Counted from the stretch's first letter, positions 33,774 through 43,232 are shown. The stretch is 64,000 nucleotides of DNA from GCA-2794515 sp034436155 (GCA_034436155.1 DAOTVP010000079.1:31307-95306), one strand, 5' to 3'. Notes: generated by a model from the letters alone, not told the origin. Numbers and translations are program-made.

Positions 33774-36665
33774 ATGATTTTTACAACACCTACCGCCTTA
33801 TTATTGCTCCTCATCATTCTCCCTTTTGTGCTTTATTTGGGATTCCCGCGCAATAAATTTCGGCGCGTCCGCGATGTGGCGAGTTTGTTTTTGCGAATGG
33901 TGTTATTTATACTGCTCGTCATGGCGCTGGCAGGGGCGCAATGGGTTCAATCGGCGAATCGCTCGGCGGTGGTGTTTTTAATCGATATGTCCGATAGTTT
34001 GGGCGGGATAGCACGCACCAGCGCCGAAACGTATATCCGCGAATCGCTCCAGACGATGCGACCTGATGATCTCGCGGGGATTATCGTATTCGGCGCAGAT
34101 GCTCAAGTCGTGCGGGCGATGAGTAATAGTCGTGAACTCGCGCCGATACGAAGCCAACCCAACGCTGGGAATACCAATTTAGAAGGCGCGATTCGGCTTG
34201 GATTGGCGTTGTTGCCACAGGATGCTGTGCGCCGTATGGTGATTTTTAGTGATGGTTATCAGACATTGGGTGATGCGCTGAATGCCGCCCAATTGGCGCA
34301 GTCTGCCGATGTGCAAATCAGTTACATTCCCACGTTTCGCCCCAATTTAGATGATGTGCAGATTACATCGGTGGATGTGCCACCGCGCTTGAACGAAAAT
34401 CAGGAATTTTTCTTAGATATCGCCCTCGAATCCACCGCCGACAGCAACGAGACCACCACGGTTAATTTGACTGTGTTATCATCTGACCAAATTATTTATC
34501 AGGAACAGGTGTCATGGCAGGGAAGTACGCATAATTTGCCTATTCGTTTGCGAACAGGCACGGCGGGGTTTCGTGATTTTCGGGTGCGGATAGATAGCAC
34601 CGACCAATTTTTTCAGAATAACACCCTCTCCGCCTTCACCCGTGTGGAGGGTATCCCGCGTGTGTTGGTGGTCTTAGGCGAAAATGGTGAGGATAATGCG
34701 CGGTATCTCATCCCCGCGTTAGAGCAAGACGGCATGACCGTCACGATGATCGTCCCCGAAGCCTTCCCAACCACATCGGCGGGTTTGGCGCAATATGACA
34801 GTGTGGTGCTGGTCAATGTGCCTGCGACCCGCCTGACGAATCAACGCATGGAAAATTTGCGTTCATATATCAGCGATTTAGGCGGTGGGTTGGTGGTGAT
34901 TGGCGGGGATAACGCCTATGCGTTGGGCGATTATTATCGCACACCGTTAGAGGATGTTTTGCCGATTGAGGTGCAAATTAAAGATGAAGAACGCTTACCA
35001 CGCCTGACGATTGCCTACATGATAGACCGTTCTGGCAGTATGGGCGCACTCACCGTAGATAACATCCCGTATATCGAATTGGCAAAAGAAGCCATTATTC
35101 GGTCATTGGAATTTTTGCAACCCACCGATCGCGCCGCGGTGGGGTCTTTCGATACCGAAGCCTATTGGATAGCCCCATTTCAAGATGTGCAAGACCGTGT
35201 ACAATTGCAACGCTTGGTCGGGACATTGCGTTCTAGTGGCGGGACGAGTATTTTGGCGGGGATGCGACTGGTGGCAGAGACCATTATCACCGAACCCGCC
35301 GAGATTAAGCATATCATCCTGCTAACCGATGGTGGCGCAGACCAAGCAGGCTTGCTCGAAATCACCGCTAATTTATACAATCAACATAATGTCACCACAT
35401 CCGTTATCTCCATCGGTCGAGATGAAGCCTCATTTTTGCCCCGTATGGCAGAACTCGGCATGGGGAATTATCACCATATTCCCGATGCGTCGAGCGTGCC
35501 TTCGATATTCACACTCGAAACGATACTCGCTACGCGGTCTTACATCCAAGAACAACCTTTCATCCCACAGGGCGGGACGCCACATCCGATGTTAGAGGGG
35601 ATTTCTGCTGTGCCACAATTATATGGCTATGTTGCCACCACACCACGCCCAACCGCGCAAGTGGTTTTAAGTGGCTTTGACCCGTATAACGACCCCATTT
35701 TGGCGACATGGCAATATGGTTTAGGGCGGAGCGTGGCGTTTATGAGCGATGCCACTGCCCGTTGGGGGGCAGAATGGGTCTCGTGGGATGGATTCGCCCA
35801 ATTTTGGGGGCAAACCGTCCGTTGGACAATCACCGAAGGACGGAGCGAAAATTTAGAGACACGCATCATCTACGAAGATGGCGTGGCGCGGATTGTGGTG
35901 GATGCCCGCGATAACGAAGGGCGTTTTTTGAACGGTTTAACCCTACAATCCAACATCGTGTATAGCGAGACCAGCAACGCTCAAGCCACAGGCGTGCGAT
36001 TGCGCCAAACCGCCCCTGGATTATATGAGGGCGAATTTATCCCGCAAGCTGAAGGCGCGTATTTTATCCGTATGACCAACACCGCCGAAGGTTTTGCCGA
36101 TGATTTAACCCTTTCACAAACAACAGGATGGGTGTTGAGTTATTCCGATGAGTATCGCATTCGCCCACAAGAAGATAGCTCATTGTTACAGGCGATTGCC
36201 ACTTTGACCGATGGCGAGGATATTTCTGCTTTGCCAGAAGCGCGTCGCACACAATTCCCGTTTGAACCCGATACGAGCATGAACCCGCGTTTTGTGCCGA
36301 TAGCCCCGCTATTACTCTTGTTGGTGGCGTTGTTGTTGCCGTTGGATATTGCCGTGCGCCGTCTGATTGTGACTCGTGGGGATATTCAACGTCTGATGGC
36401 ATATCTTCGTCGCAACAAAGCCCCGCTTGAACAACAAGAACGCATGGCGAGTTTGCGCTCTGCCCGTGAACGCGCCCGCAAATCCACATCTACCATCGAG
36501 GTCAAGCCGATTATCACATCCATGCCGACCAGCACCGATTCGTTACCGATGCCTACACCATCACCCGAAAAATCGGATGTTTCGACACCGCCCACCGATG
36601 ATACCAATATCGGCGCACGCCTCCTTCAGAAAAAACGCCAGACACCAAAGGACATCACATCATGA
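33774..36665 (+). CDS. Large membrane protein with two VWA domains and a GATase-like domain
   Basis: 963 aa from ATG 33774; a TTG at 33729 would add 15 residues. N-terminal helix pair (LLLLLIILPFVLYLGF, LFLRMVLFILLVMALAG) as in BatA-type proteins. First VWA with an altered MIDAS, FLIDMSDSLGG. A GATase1-like segment follows: YDSVVLVNVPATRL...GGGLVVIGGDNAYALG. The second VWA has a clean MIDAS, IDRSGSMG. A last helix (IAPLLLLLVALLLPLDIAV) precedes a charged cytoplasmic tail. It likely binds metal-dependent partners outside the membrane. The small gene 36662 overlaps its stop (ATGA), so they form an operon with the HEAT gene. Confidence 0.88.
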   Translation: MIFTTPTALLLLLIILPFVLYLGFPRNKFRRVRDVASLFLRMVLFILLVMALAGAQWVQSANRSAVVFLIDMSDSLGGIARTSAETYIRESLQTMRPDDLAGIIVFGADAQVVRAMSNSRELAPIRSQPNAGNTNLEGAIRLGLALLPQDAVRRMVIFSDGYQTLGDALNAAQLAQSADVQISYIPTFRPNLDDVQITSVDVPPRLNENQEFFLDIALESTADSNETTTVNLTVLSSDQIIYQEQVSWQGSTHNLPIRLRTGTAGFRDFRVRIDSTDQFFQNNTLSAFTRVEGIPRVLVVLGENGEDNARYLIPALEQDGMTVTMIVPEAFPTTSAGLAQYDSVVLVNVPATRLTNQRMENLRSYISDLGGGLVVIGGDNAYALGDYYRTPLEDVLPIEVQIKDEERLPRLTIAYMIDRSGSMGALTVDNIPYIELAKEAIIRSLEFLQPTDRAAVGSFDTEAYWIAPFQDVQDRVQLQRLVGTLRSSGGTSILAGMRLVAETIITEPAEIKHIILLTDGGADQAGLLEITANLYNQHNVTTSVISIGRDEASFLPRMAELGMGNYHHIPDASSVPSIFTLETILATRSYIQEQPFIPQGGTPHPMLEGISAVPQLYGYVATTPRPTAQVVLSGFDPYNDPILATWQYGLGRSVAFMSDATARWGAEWVSWDGFAQFWGQTVRWTITEGRSENLETRIIYEDGVARIVVDARDNEGRFLNGLTLQSNIVYSETSNAQATGVRLRQTAPGLYEGEFIPQAEGAYFIRMTNTAEGFADDLTLSQTTGWVLSYSDEYRIRPQEDSSLLQAIATLTDGEDISALPEARRTQFPFEPDTSMNPRFVPIAPLLLLLVALLLPLDIAVRRLIVTRGDIQRLMAYLRRNKAPLEQQERMASLRSARERARKSTSTIEVKPIITSMPTSTDSLPMPTPSPEKSDVSTPPTDDTNIGARLLQKKRQTPKDITS

Positions 36666-36904
36666 AAATATGGCAATTTGAAGTAGATGGACACGTTCAT
36701 ATCTTAAAATTAGATACGCAACAATCGCCCCCAACCGCGACATTGGATGATAAACCGTTGGCGCTCACATCGAAACTCACGCAAAAAGGGGATGCTATTC
36801 ACCGCTTCGCCTTCACCATGATGTGGATGATGTTTTGCTGGTCGGCTTTTGTGATATTGGCATCGCGTGGTATCATCAAAATAGCGAATATCCCATTATT
36901 TTGA
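36662..36904 (+). CDS. Small single-helix membrane protein
   Basis: 80 aa. ATG overlaps the VWA stop codon (ATGA), which supports it as a real cistron. Soluble N-terminal half (IWQFEVDGHVHILKLDTQ, with a His/Asp-rich beginning), then one hydrophobic helix near the C-terminus (FAFTMMWMMFCWSAFVIL). Function not recognised. Its place between VWA and HEAT genes suggests that it assists the VWA complex. Confidence 0.7.
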   Translation: MKIWQFEVDGHVHILKLDTQQSPPTATLDDKPLALTSKLTQKGDAIHRFAFTMMWMMFCWSAFVILASRGIIKIANIPLF

Positions 36905-36917
36905 TAGAGGTTTGATG

Positions 36918-37913
36918 ATGAGTGATGACCGTTTAGCCACCCTGTTAGCCTTGCTCAATGACCCCAAACGGCGCGAAGGGGCGATTATGGAACTCGGTGA
37001 TTTACGCGATGATCGCGCCATAGACCCGCTCTCGCGCATATTGACCACGCCCGATAATAGCCATGCGTTTGCCTATCGTCCGCGCAAATTGGCGGCGGAA
37101 GCGTTGGGCAAAATTGGCGACCCGCGTGCTTTGCCCGCCTTATTCATCGCCAGTGAAGATATTAACGTGATTGTGCGCCAAGCGGTTGCCGAAGCATTGG
37201 GGAAAATCGGCGATGCGTCTGCCTTGCCAACGCTGATGACCCTGCTCAAAGATGAAGCAGTCGAAATTCGTCAAACGGTTGCCATCGCATTGGGCGAATT
37301 GGGCAAAACGACCGATATTCCACAAGCCCCGTTTTTAGACCTACTGGCAGACCCGTCTGATGTGTTGCGCCATTTGGGGAAGCAAATTTTTCTCACACTC
37401 GGCGAAAGTGGCGTAGATACATTGATAAGCGGGTTATCACACAATAATAGCACCATACGCGGGGCATGTGCCGATATTTTAGCCGAACTCAAAGCCGAAA
37501 AAGCCTATCCTGCCCTGCAAAAAGTCGCCACGAGCGATAGCAGTAAATGGGTACGTAGTCGCGCCCAAGTTGCCATGAAGGGATTGCCCAAACCCGAATT
37601 TGAATATCCAACCGTCAAACGGAACACCATCCCGCCACCGAATGACACCTTGCAACAAATCCGCCAACAAAAAGCCGATTGGTCAAATTTGCGCTCGCGT
37701 AAAAATATGCCCACCTTGCCACCCATTCCGCCATCCCTATCACAACCACCCCAACCATCCGCGCCGATGATAGACCCCGATGCGATGACGGCTGACCAAA
37801 TCCGCGAATTGCTCGACCAGCTCGATATGCGCCTCGCCAATGGCGAAATCAGCGAGACGACCTACCAACGACTACACATGCGTTGGGAAAAACGCCTGAA
37901 TGAGAAAAAGTAG
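36918..37913 (+). CDS. HEAT-repeat protein with C-terminal SHOCT-like motif
   Basis: 331 aa from ATG 36918, which has the better SD spacing (AGAGG at 7 bases) than ATG 36915. Six or so HEAT/PBS-lyase-type repeats: LRDDRAIDPLSRIL, AEALGKIGDPRALPALF, AEALGKIGDASALPTLM, AIALGELGKTTDIP. A Pro-rich linker (about 235-280) precedes a C-terminal short-chain helical motif ITADQIRELLDQLDMRLANG-like (SHOCT). HEAT repeats bind proteins; enzyme activity is unlikely. Third gene of the VWA operon, convergent with the permease gene after 49 bases. Confidence 0.88.
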   Translation: MSDDRLATLLALLNDPKRREGAIMELGDLRDDRAIDPLSRILTTPDNSHAFAYRPRKLAAEALGKIGDPRALPALFIASEDINVIVRQAVAEALGKIGDASALPTLMTLLKDEAVEIRQTVAIALGELGKTTDIPQAPFLDLLADPSDVLRHLGKQIFLTLGESGVDTLISGLSHNNSTIRGACADILAELKAEKAYPALQKVATSDSSKWVRSRAQVAMKGLPKPEFEYPTVKRNTIPPPNDTLQQIRQQKADWSNLRSRKNMPTLPPIPPSLSQPPQPSAPMIDPDAMTADQIRELLDQLDMRLANGEISETTYQRLHMRWEKRLNEKK

Positions 37914-37962
37914 GGGCGGGGCGTGATATATCGCACTCAAAATCATTAACCATGAAAAATTT

Positions 37963-38916
37963 TTATTCAAATCGGATACGCGGATTGAGCATGGCGTACA
38001 ACAAATCGGCGATTAAATTGGCGAAGGCGTAGAAAAACACCATAATTAGCACCAATGCCTGAATGAGTGGGACATTTTTGCTTTTCACGGCTTGTATCAA
38101 TTCGCGCCCCAAGCCCGGATAATTAAACACCTGCTCAATCACCACCAAGCCCCCAATCAACCAGCCTGTGCTGATAGCGATAACCGTGATGGTCGGCAAC
38201 AACGCATTGCGAAGGACATGCTTGAATATCACCACCCGCGGGGGCAAGCCTTTTAATATCGCGGTGCGGACATATTGCTTGTTGATTTCATCAATCACAC
38301 CTGCGCGGGTCATGCGTGTGATGTACCCTAATAACACCAATGTCGCCGTGAGCGCGGGCAGGGTAAGGATGCGAATCCAATCTTCGAGTGCCATATTGGA
38401 TGAGACAAACGCCGTAGATGCGAACCGATACGGTGTTCTATCACCCGCCAACAGCGTTGTGAGGATAATTGCCGTGACAAATTCGGGCAATCCCACCGCC
38501 GCTAACGTGCTAATCGAGATGAGGCTATCCAACACCCCGTCACGGCGCAGGGCGGCAATCACCCCCAATAAAATAGCGAGTGGGATGGCGATGATGATGG
38601 TGAACAGGGCTAACCGTAGTGAATTTTCGAGTCTTTGTATAACATGCGGGCGAATTTCAAAATTGCCCCTATCATACGAATTGCCCCAATCGCCCCGTAA
38701 AAAGTCGGTCAGCCACATCACATATTGGGTGGGGATGGGCTGGTCGAGTCCGTTGGCGACCCGAAATTCTTGAAGCGCCACATCAGACGCATCGCGCCCC
38801 AAAATCAGGCGGGCAATATCGCCCGGAAGCAATTGCGTGAGCGTAAAAATGATGATGGATGTGAGCAATAACGTGAGCGCCAACAAAATCAGCCGACGGA
38901 TGAGATAACGGGTCAT
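37963..38916 (-). CDS. ABC transporter permease, DppB/OppB type, orphan
   Basis: 317 aa with six hydrophobic helices. N-terminal RYLIRRLILLALTLLLTSIIIFTL and GLDQPIPTQYVMWLTDFLRGDWG are hallmarks of DppB/NikB/OppB permeases. The EAA-type loop around DEINKQYVRTAILKGLPPRVVIFKHVLRNALLP contacts the ATPase. It would import peptides, nickel or similar. The usual partners (DppC, DppD/F, binding protein) are absent on both sides: upstream is a DNA methyltransferase, downstream a convergent gene. Either an orphan or a broken operon, possibly rearranged. Confidence 0.92.
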   Translation of the reverse strand: MTRYLIRRLILLALTLLLTSIIIFTLTQLLPGDIARLILGRDASDVALQEFRVANGLDQPIPTQYVMWLTDFLRGDWGNSYDRGNFEIRPHVIQRLENSLRLALFTIIIAIPLAILLGVIAALRRDGVLDSLISISTLAAVGLPEFVTAIILTTLLAGDRTPYRFASTAFVSSNMALEDWIRILTLPALTATLVLLGYITRMTRAGVIDEINKQYVRTAILKGLPPRVVIFKHVLRNALLPTITVIAISTGWLIGGLVVIEQVFNYPGLGRELIQAVKSKNVPLIQALVLIMVFFYAFANLIADLLYAMLNPRIRFE

Positions 38917-38928
38917 GTGCGTGCCTTT

Positions 38929-39909
38929 CTATGGTGCAATTAGCAATGCTTCATGTGACTTTTTATTGGATAACACATATTGTTGTGATTTTTGCGCTTC
39001 ATGCACATCACTTTTATAGGATTTGAGCAACGCAATTAAATCCGCTTTGGATGGAATCCCATCATCACGGTATGATATCACCAATATGCTTTGTTGATGA
39101 CGGGTTATCAATTTTTCAAATGCCAATAAAATAGTCTTAGGTTGATTCCATTCCGATTCTTGTGGGGTTAAGCGCCGATGTTTGCTCGTATAATCAATGC
39201 GTGTATGCCACTCATCATAATTCATCATGCCTTCCAAAAAGTGATAAAAATCGCGGTAATTGACCCCCGTACCGTGTTGATTGAGATAAGGTGGGTCTAT
39301 ATAAACCAAATCTGCACCAATGGGTGTCATGAGGGCATCTGTTTGGATGGCGCGATTCGGTTGCTGATTATCAAATATGGCGCGATTTGCTTCTGCCACA
39401 AATTTACGAAAATGCGCCTCGAATGGGGTATCCCAAGTGGTTTTATTACCAAAACTGCGTTCCACTTGTGCTGTTCGGATGTATAAATTCGCCCGATGAA
39501 ATAAATTATATGGGCGCTTGATGATACAGGCTTGACATAACGCAAAGCGGGCGATTGCCTGCTGATAAGGATTGGTGAGGGTGTGGTCAATATGATAAAT
39601 CATCCTATCCAACCACGCATTTTCATCATCCGTAAAATAGATATTCTGAAACGTCTTTTGGATGAAATCGGGATATTGAATATCAGGATTCGGCATCAAA
39701 AGCGCATCTAAATCGGCATCAGAGAGCCTTTCTGACCGATTTTCGATGAGTGCCATGCCAATCATCCAATTAAAGGTGAGCGCATCATTATAAATCACTT
39801 GCTTCCCTGCATTTTTGAACAGATGACTTACCGCACCTGTGCCACCGAACACATCCAACACGCTATCGAATGTGAGATGACCCACATTATCCCAAATCCA
39901 ATTCACCAA
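38929..39909 (-). CDS. D12-class adenine-N6 DNA methyltransferase, N-terminus disrupted
   Basis: 326 aa in the open frame from GTG 39909. Motifs: DVFGGTGAVSHLF (SAM loop, about 19-31), NDALTFN, and the catalytic DPPY in LVYIDPPYLNQHG. The conserved opening TRYQGSKRALVNW is encoded just upstream in the same frame but without a start codon, because a stop (TGA) precedes it; a single base removed from a T4 run would join it to ATG 39964 (see next entry). As read, the protein lacks the SAM-contacting QGSK segment and would probably be inactive. No restriction enzyme is adjacent. AT-rich relative to neighbours. Confidence 0.8.
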   Translation of the reverse strand: MVNWIWDNVGHLTFDSVLDVFGGTGAVSHLFKNAGKQVIYNDALTFNWMIGMALIENRSERLSDADLDALLMPNPDIQYPDFIQKTFQNIYFTDDENAWLDRMIYHIDHTLTNPYQQAIARFALCQACIIKRPYNLFHRANLYIRTAQVERSFGNKTTWDTPFEAHFRKFVAEANRAIFDNQQPNRAIQTDALMTPIGADLVYIDPPYLNQHGTGVNYRDFYHFLEGMMNYDEWHTRIDYTSKHRRLTPQESEWNQPKTILLAFEKLITRHQQSILVISYRDDGIPSKADLIALLKSYKSDVHEAQKSQQYVLSNKKSHEALLIAP

Positions 39910-39964
39910 CGCCCGTTTACTACCCTGATACCGCGTAGACGGAAAAGGATAATTGTTGGGTCAT
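39910..39964 (-). other. Frameshifted 5' end of the D12 methyltransferase gene
   Basis: ATG 39964 opens MTQQLSFSVYAVSG and then stops. If one base of the AAAA run at 39943-39946 (TTTT on the coding strand) is removed, the reading becomes MTQQLSFPSTRYQGSKRA, which continues into the methyltransferase frame. The reconstructed text carries the family motif, so the indel is the simplest explanation. It may be a real inactivating mutation, a phase-variable site (the run is short), or a sequencing error. Confidence 0.75.
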
Positions 39965-40082
39965 AAGATAACGTAACCTATTTTATATGCTTTTTTTCCG
40001 TGTGATTTATTTGTACAATTGAGCTAACTTAGTATAACGCAAAAAACCGTATTGTGAGACAGCATTTTTTAGGATTTGTATC

Positions 40083-40886
40083 ATGTCATCCAAGCGAATA
40101 GCCATTGTGAATCATGCCAAGACCGACTCGTTTGTGTATATGCCCCCGCCACAAGCCTATGGCGCGACGCGCATTTTGGTCAAGCCGAATTTGGGTTATC
40201 CCTATCCGCCACCCGTCACCGTCAGCATGACCGTGTTGGGCGCGGTGTTGCGTGGATTGCGTCGTGCCAGCCCGTTGGCGCGGATTGTCATCATGGAAGG
40301 TGTGGCAGATGCTCAATCTGCCGAGCGCATCTTCAAGCAATTGGGTGTGTTGGATATTCTGGATGATAACATGCGCGTGGCGGATGCTGAATCGCTCATC
40401 ATGACCGAATATGAGAATTTATCGCCCAAGCCTGCCCGTTTTAAGACCATGACCGCCCCCGCTTATATCGGCGAATACGATTGTTGCATCAGTGTTGGCA
40501 CATTCAAGCGCACGATCCTCAAAGACCAGCCCCTCATTTCGGCATCGCTCAAAAATTTATATGGTGTTTTTCCGCGAGGGGCATATAAAGGCAGAAGCCC
40601 GAATTTTCGCGGACAGTTGCATCGCCCTAGCGTGCCACAGGTGTTACAGGATGTGTATTTTAGTGTAGGTAGATATTTTCATGGCGCAGTGGTGGATTTG
40701 TCGCATAAACTGGTCAGCGCCGATGAAAGCCCCATCAAAGGCGAGTTTATCCCCATCGGTCAAGTCGTATGGGGCGATGATATGTTGGCAGTGGATGAAA
40801 TGGCGTGCAAATTGGCGGGCGAACCCACGCCAGATTACATTCAGGCGATCCGCGCACTACAACGCGAAATGGAGGCACAACCATGA
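40083..40886 (+). CDS. DUF362 domain-containing protein
   Basis: 267 aa. Typical DUF362 pattern: a long N-terminal region with ILVKPNLGYPYPP, then CCISVGTFKRTILKDQ, SASLKNLYGVFPRGAYKGR, and AVDEMACKLAGEPTP near the end. The family is Fe-S associated in longer versions, but this one has no CxxCxxC motif, so it is the core domain only; biochemical role unknown. The next gene overlaps its stop codon by ATGA, indicating an operon with the exonuclease and Nudix genes. Confidence 0.85.
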   Translation: MSSKRIAIVNHAKTDSFVYMPPPQAYGATRILVKPNLGYPYPPPVTVSMTVLGAVLRGLRRASPLARIVIMEGVADAQSAERIFKQLGVLDILDDNMRVADAESLIMTEYENLSPKPARFKTMTAPAYIGEYDCCISVGTFKRTILKDQPLISASLKNLYGVFPRGAYKGRSPNFRGQLHRPSVPQVLQDVYFSVGRYFHGAVVDLSHKLVSADESPIKGEFIPIGQVVWGDDMLAVDEMACKLAGEPTPDYIQAIRALQREMEAQP

Positions 40887-41443
40887 CGTATGACCCCGCA
40901 CAACAAAAACAAAGTATGACGCGCTGGGCGCAAAATTTACTGAGTAGCAATGCGCTCATCCTCGATTTCGAGACGACAGGCTTACATGGCGCGGATATTG
41001 TGCAAATCGGCGCGGTGGATATGGCAGGCGAGACGGCTTACGAAACGCTGGTCAAACCCGCCATGCCGATTTCGGCGGGCGCGATGGGGGTACATGGTAT
41101 CACGCATGAGATGGTCGCCGATGCGCCGATATTCGAGAGTTTGTATATCGAATTGAGCGTGTTACTCGCTGGTTGGACGGTGGTCGCATATAACGCCCCG
41201 TTTGATAAAGGGATTTTGCTGGGGGTATGTCATCGGCGCAATTTGCCCGTCCCGCGCATCAAAGGCTGGGAATGTGCCATGCGTGCCTACGCTAAATATT
41301 ATTTTGGTGGGCGCAATGGGGGTAAGTGGCAGAGCCTCTCGAAGGCATGTATGCAACAAAATATCCCTATCGAAAACGCGCACAGCGCCGTATCCGATTG
41401 CAAGATGACATGGCAACTCCTCAAAAAAATGGCGGGAGCATGA
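40883..41443 (+). CDS. DnaQ-like 3'-5' exonuclease (DEDDh)
   Basis: 186 aa. ATG overlaps the previous stop. DEDDh motifs: ExoI LILDFETTGL, ExoII AYNAPFDKGIL, ExoIII NAHSAVSDCKMTWQLL with the His and Asp. The fold is an epsilon-like/RNase T-like proofreading nuclease, and its short size means no polymerase. Could serve repair or RNA trimming. Followed after 3 bases by the Nudix gene, so it belongs to the DUF362 operon. Confidence 0.9.
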   Translation: MTYDPAQQKQSMTRWAQNLLSSNALILDFETTGLHGADIVQIGAVDMAGETAYETLVKPAMPISAGAMGVHGITHEMVADAPIFESLYIELSVLLAGWTVVAYNAPFDKGILLGVCHRRNLPVPRIKGWECAMRAYAKYYFGGRNGGKWQSLSKACMQQNIPIENAHSAVSDCKMTWQLLKKMAGA

Positions 41444-41446
41444 GCG

Positions 41447-41935
41447 ATGAAAACATATCACATCGCATCGGGTATTATCCAAAAAAATGATAGTCTGTTG
41501 ATGATTCAACAAGGTGCGGATGATGAACAACCGTATTGGTTCATCCCTGGTGGTGTCATTGAAGCAGGCGAGATTATCGAAACGGCGCTCAAACGTGAAA
41601 TTCAAGAAGAAACGGGTATCACCATCTCACAAATTGGCAAATTAGCCTATATCGTTCAAGTGATTAGCGACCAACATCAGACAATGGCATTTGTTTTTGA
41701 TGTACTAGATTATACTGGTGATTTAACTCCCAATGACCCCGATAACCTCATTCATGATAGCCGATGGATGCCTATTTCAGAGGTTCTACATCAGGCAGAT
41801 GCCATTCTATGGCTTTCGATGAAACAACCGCTTGTGGCGTATTTGCGTGGTGAAGCCCCACACGGCACGATTTGGCAGTATCGGCAACATGGCGAATTGG
41901 AATACGAACTGCTTTCATGCTTACCCTCGAAATAA
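41447..41935 (+). CDS. Nudix hydrolase
   Basis: 162 aa. Full Nudix box at about 35-57 in the form GX5EX7REUXEEXGU (GVIEAGE...REIQEETG), which binds the metals that cleave nucleoside diphosphate-X bonds. The substrate (oxidised nucleotides, NDP-sugars or NAD-like) is not readable. It lies in the same operon as the DnaQ-like exonuclease, which hints at nucleotide-pool sanitation; that is inference. The kynureninase-like gene follows after 19 bases with its own SD. Confidence 0.92.
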   Translation: MKTYHIASGIIQKNDSLLMIQQGADDEQPYWFIPGGVIEAGEIIETALKREIQEETGITISQIGKLAYIVQVISDQHQTMAFVFDVLDYTGDLTPNDPDNLIHDSRWMPISEVLHQADAILWLSMKQPLVAYLRGEAPHGTIWQYRQHGELEYELLSCLPSK

Positions 41936-41954
41936 ATTTTTTAGGAACAATAAT

Positions 41955-43160
41955 ATGGATTTACTCAAATGGCGCGATGAATTTCCGATTTTGACCACCT
42001 GTACCTACCTGATTAGCAATTCGCTCGGCGCGATGCCCAAACGAGTGTATGATGTGTTGAATACTTACGCTGATACATGGGCGACGCTTGGTGTGCGGGC
42101 ATGGGGTAGCCGATACAACAATCTGCCGACATGGTGGGAACTCAAAGGGGCGGTGGGAGATAAAATCGCCCCGTTAATGGGCGCACCGAGTGGCAGTGTG
42201 TTGGTGCATGAAAATGCCAGTATTGCCAATAGCATTTTGATGAGCGCGTTGGATTGGTCAGATACGCGCCGTGATAAAGTTATCAGCACCGACCAAGATT
42301 TTCCATCGGATGTGTATAGCATCAAAGCCATGCTCCCCGCGCATGTCCATCTGCACATTGTGCGGAGCGATGACGGCATGACGATCGATACCCAAAAATT
42401 GCTCGATTCGATAGATGAACGCACGCGCTTGGTCAGCATCAGCCATGTGTTGTTTCGGAGCGCGTATATCATGCCTGTCGAGGCGATTATCGAAAAAGCC
42501 CACGCCGTTGGCGCACAAGTGTTACTCAATGGTTATCATAGTGTGGGGATTATCCCCGTAGATGTCGCCGCGCTGAATGTGGATTTTTACATCGGCGGGA
42601 CGCTCAAATGGTTGTGTGGCGGGTCTGGTGGGGTGTTTATGTATGTCCGACCCGATTTGTTGACCACGCTCCAACCGAAAATCACGGGTTGGTTTGCTCA
42701 TCAACAACCGTTTGGATTTGATATAGATCATTTTGCCCTGCGCGAAGATGTTTATCGGCTCGCTAATGGCACACCCGCCATTGCCGCTTTATATGCCATT
42801 CAGCCAGGGGTGGATATCATCAACGAAATCGGTGTGGATGTGATACGGGCAAATTCACTCCGCCAAACCGATCTGCTCATCACGCTCGCCGATAGTGCGG
42901 GGTATGCGGTGAATAGCCCCCGCGGTGCATCGCAACGGGCGGGGACAGTGACACTCAATCCGCCGAATGCCTACGCGGTATCACGCGAATTATTAGCACG
43001 CAACATCGTCATTGATTATCGTGAAGGGGCGGGAATACGCATCGCACCGCATTTTTACAACACGGATGATGAAATTCGGCAGGTTATTGAGACTATCAGG
43101 GCAATTTTAGAGGATAAAACTTGGCAAAAGCATGTGCAGGGGCGCGATTTTGTGACGTGA
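41955..43160 (+). CDS. Kynureninase-like class V aminotransferase fold, N1 Asp replaced
   Basis: 401 aa from ATG 41955 with TTAGGAACA before it. Kynureninase-type layout: TYLISNSLGAMPKRV, ENASIANSIL, SHVLFRSAYIMPVEAI, and PLP Lys in GGTLKWLCGGSGG. In the family, the residue before the Tyr-His/Ala-His pair is Asp and binds the PLP pyridine nitrogen; here it is Asn (VLLNGYHSVG), read as AAT where GAT would be Asp. The Lys is kept, so PLP can still bind as a Schiff base, but the electron sink is weakened. May be inactive or use a different reaction. It could also be an IPN-epimerase-like enzyme. Confidence 0.85.
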   Translation: MDLLKWRDEFPILTTCTYLISNSLGAMPKRVYDVLNTYADTWATLGVRAWGSRYNNLPTWWELKGAVGDKIAPLMGAPSGSVLVHENASIANSILMSALDWSDTRRDKVISTDQDFPSDVYSIKAMLPAHVHLHIVRSDDGMTIDTQKLLDSIDERTRLVSISHVLFRSAYIMPVEAIIEKAHAVGAQVLLNGYHSVGIIPVDVAALNVDFYIGGTLKWLCGGSGGVFMYVRPDLLTTLQPKITGWFAHQQPFGFDIDHFALREDVYRLANGTPAIAALYAIQPGVDIINEIGVDVIRANSLRQTDLLITLADSAGYAVNSPRGASQRAGTVTLNPPNAYAVSRELLARNIVIDYREGAGIRIAPHFYNTDDEIRQVIETIRAILEDKTWQKHVQGRDFVT

Positions 43161-43194
43161 TAACCATGAATCAGTGGGCTTCAAAGACCGACTA

Positions 43195-43217
43195 GCCATC
43201 GGGTTTGAACCGATGGC
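43195..43217. repeat. Hairpin between convergent genes
   Basis: GCCATCGG (43195-43202) / CCGATGGC (43210-43217), loop GTTTGAA. Downstream on the plus strand is AGGGCTTAAAAAAATC, similar to the hairpin plus A-run at 22.6 kb. Terminator role is weak; it may be a dispersed palindrome. Confidence 0.55.
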
Positions 43218-43232
43218 AGGGCTTAAAAAAAT

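Noticed and set aside
38168..38773. 201-codon plus-strand ORF
   Set aside because: Antisense to the DppB-like permease; no start signal or family resemblance.
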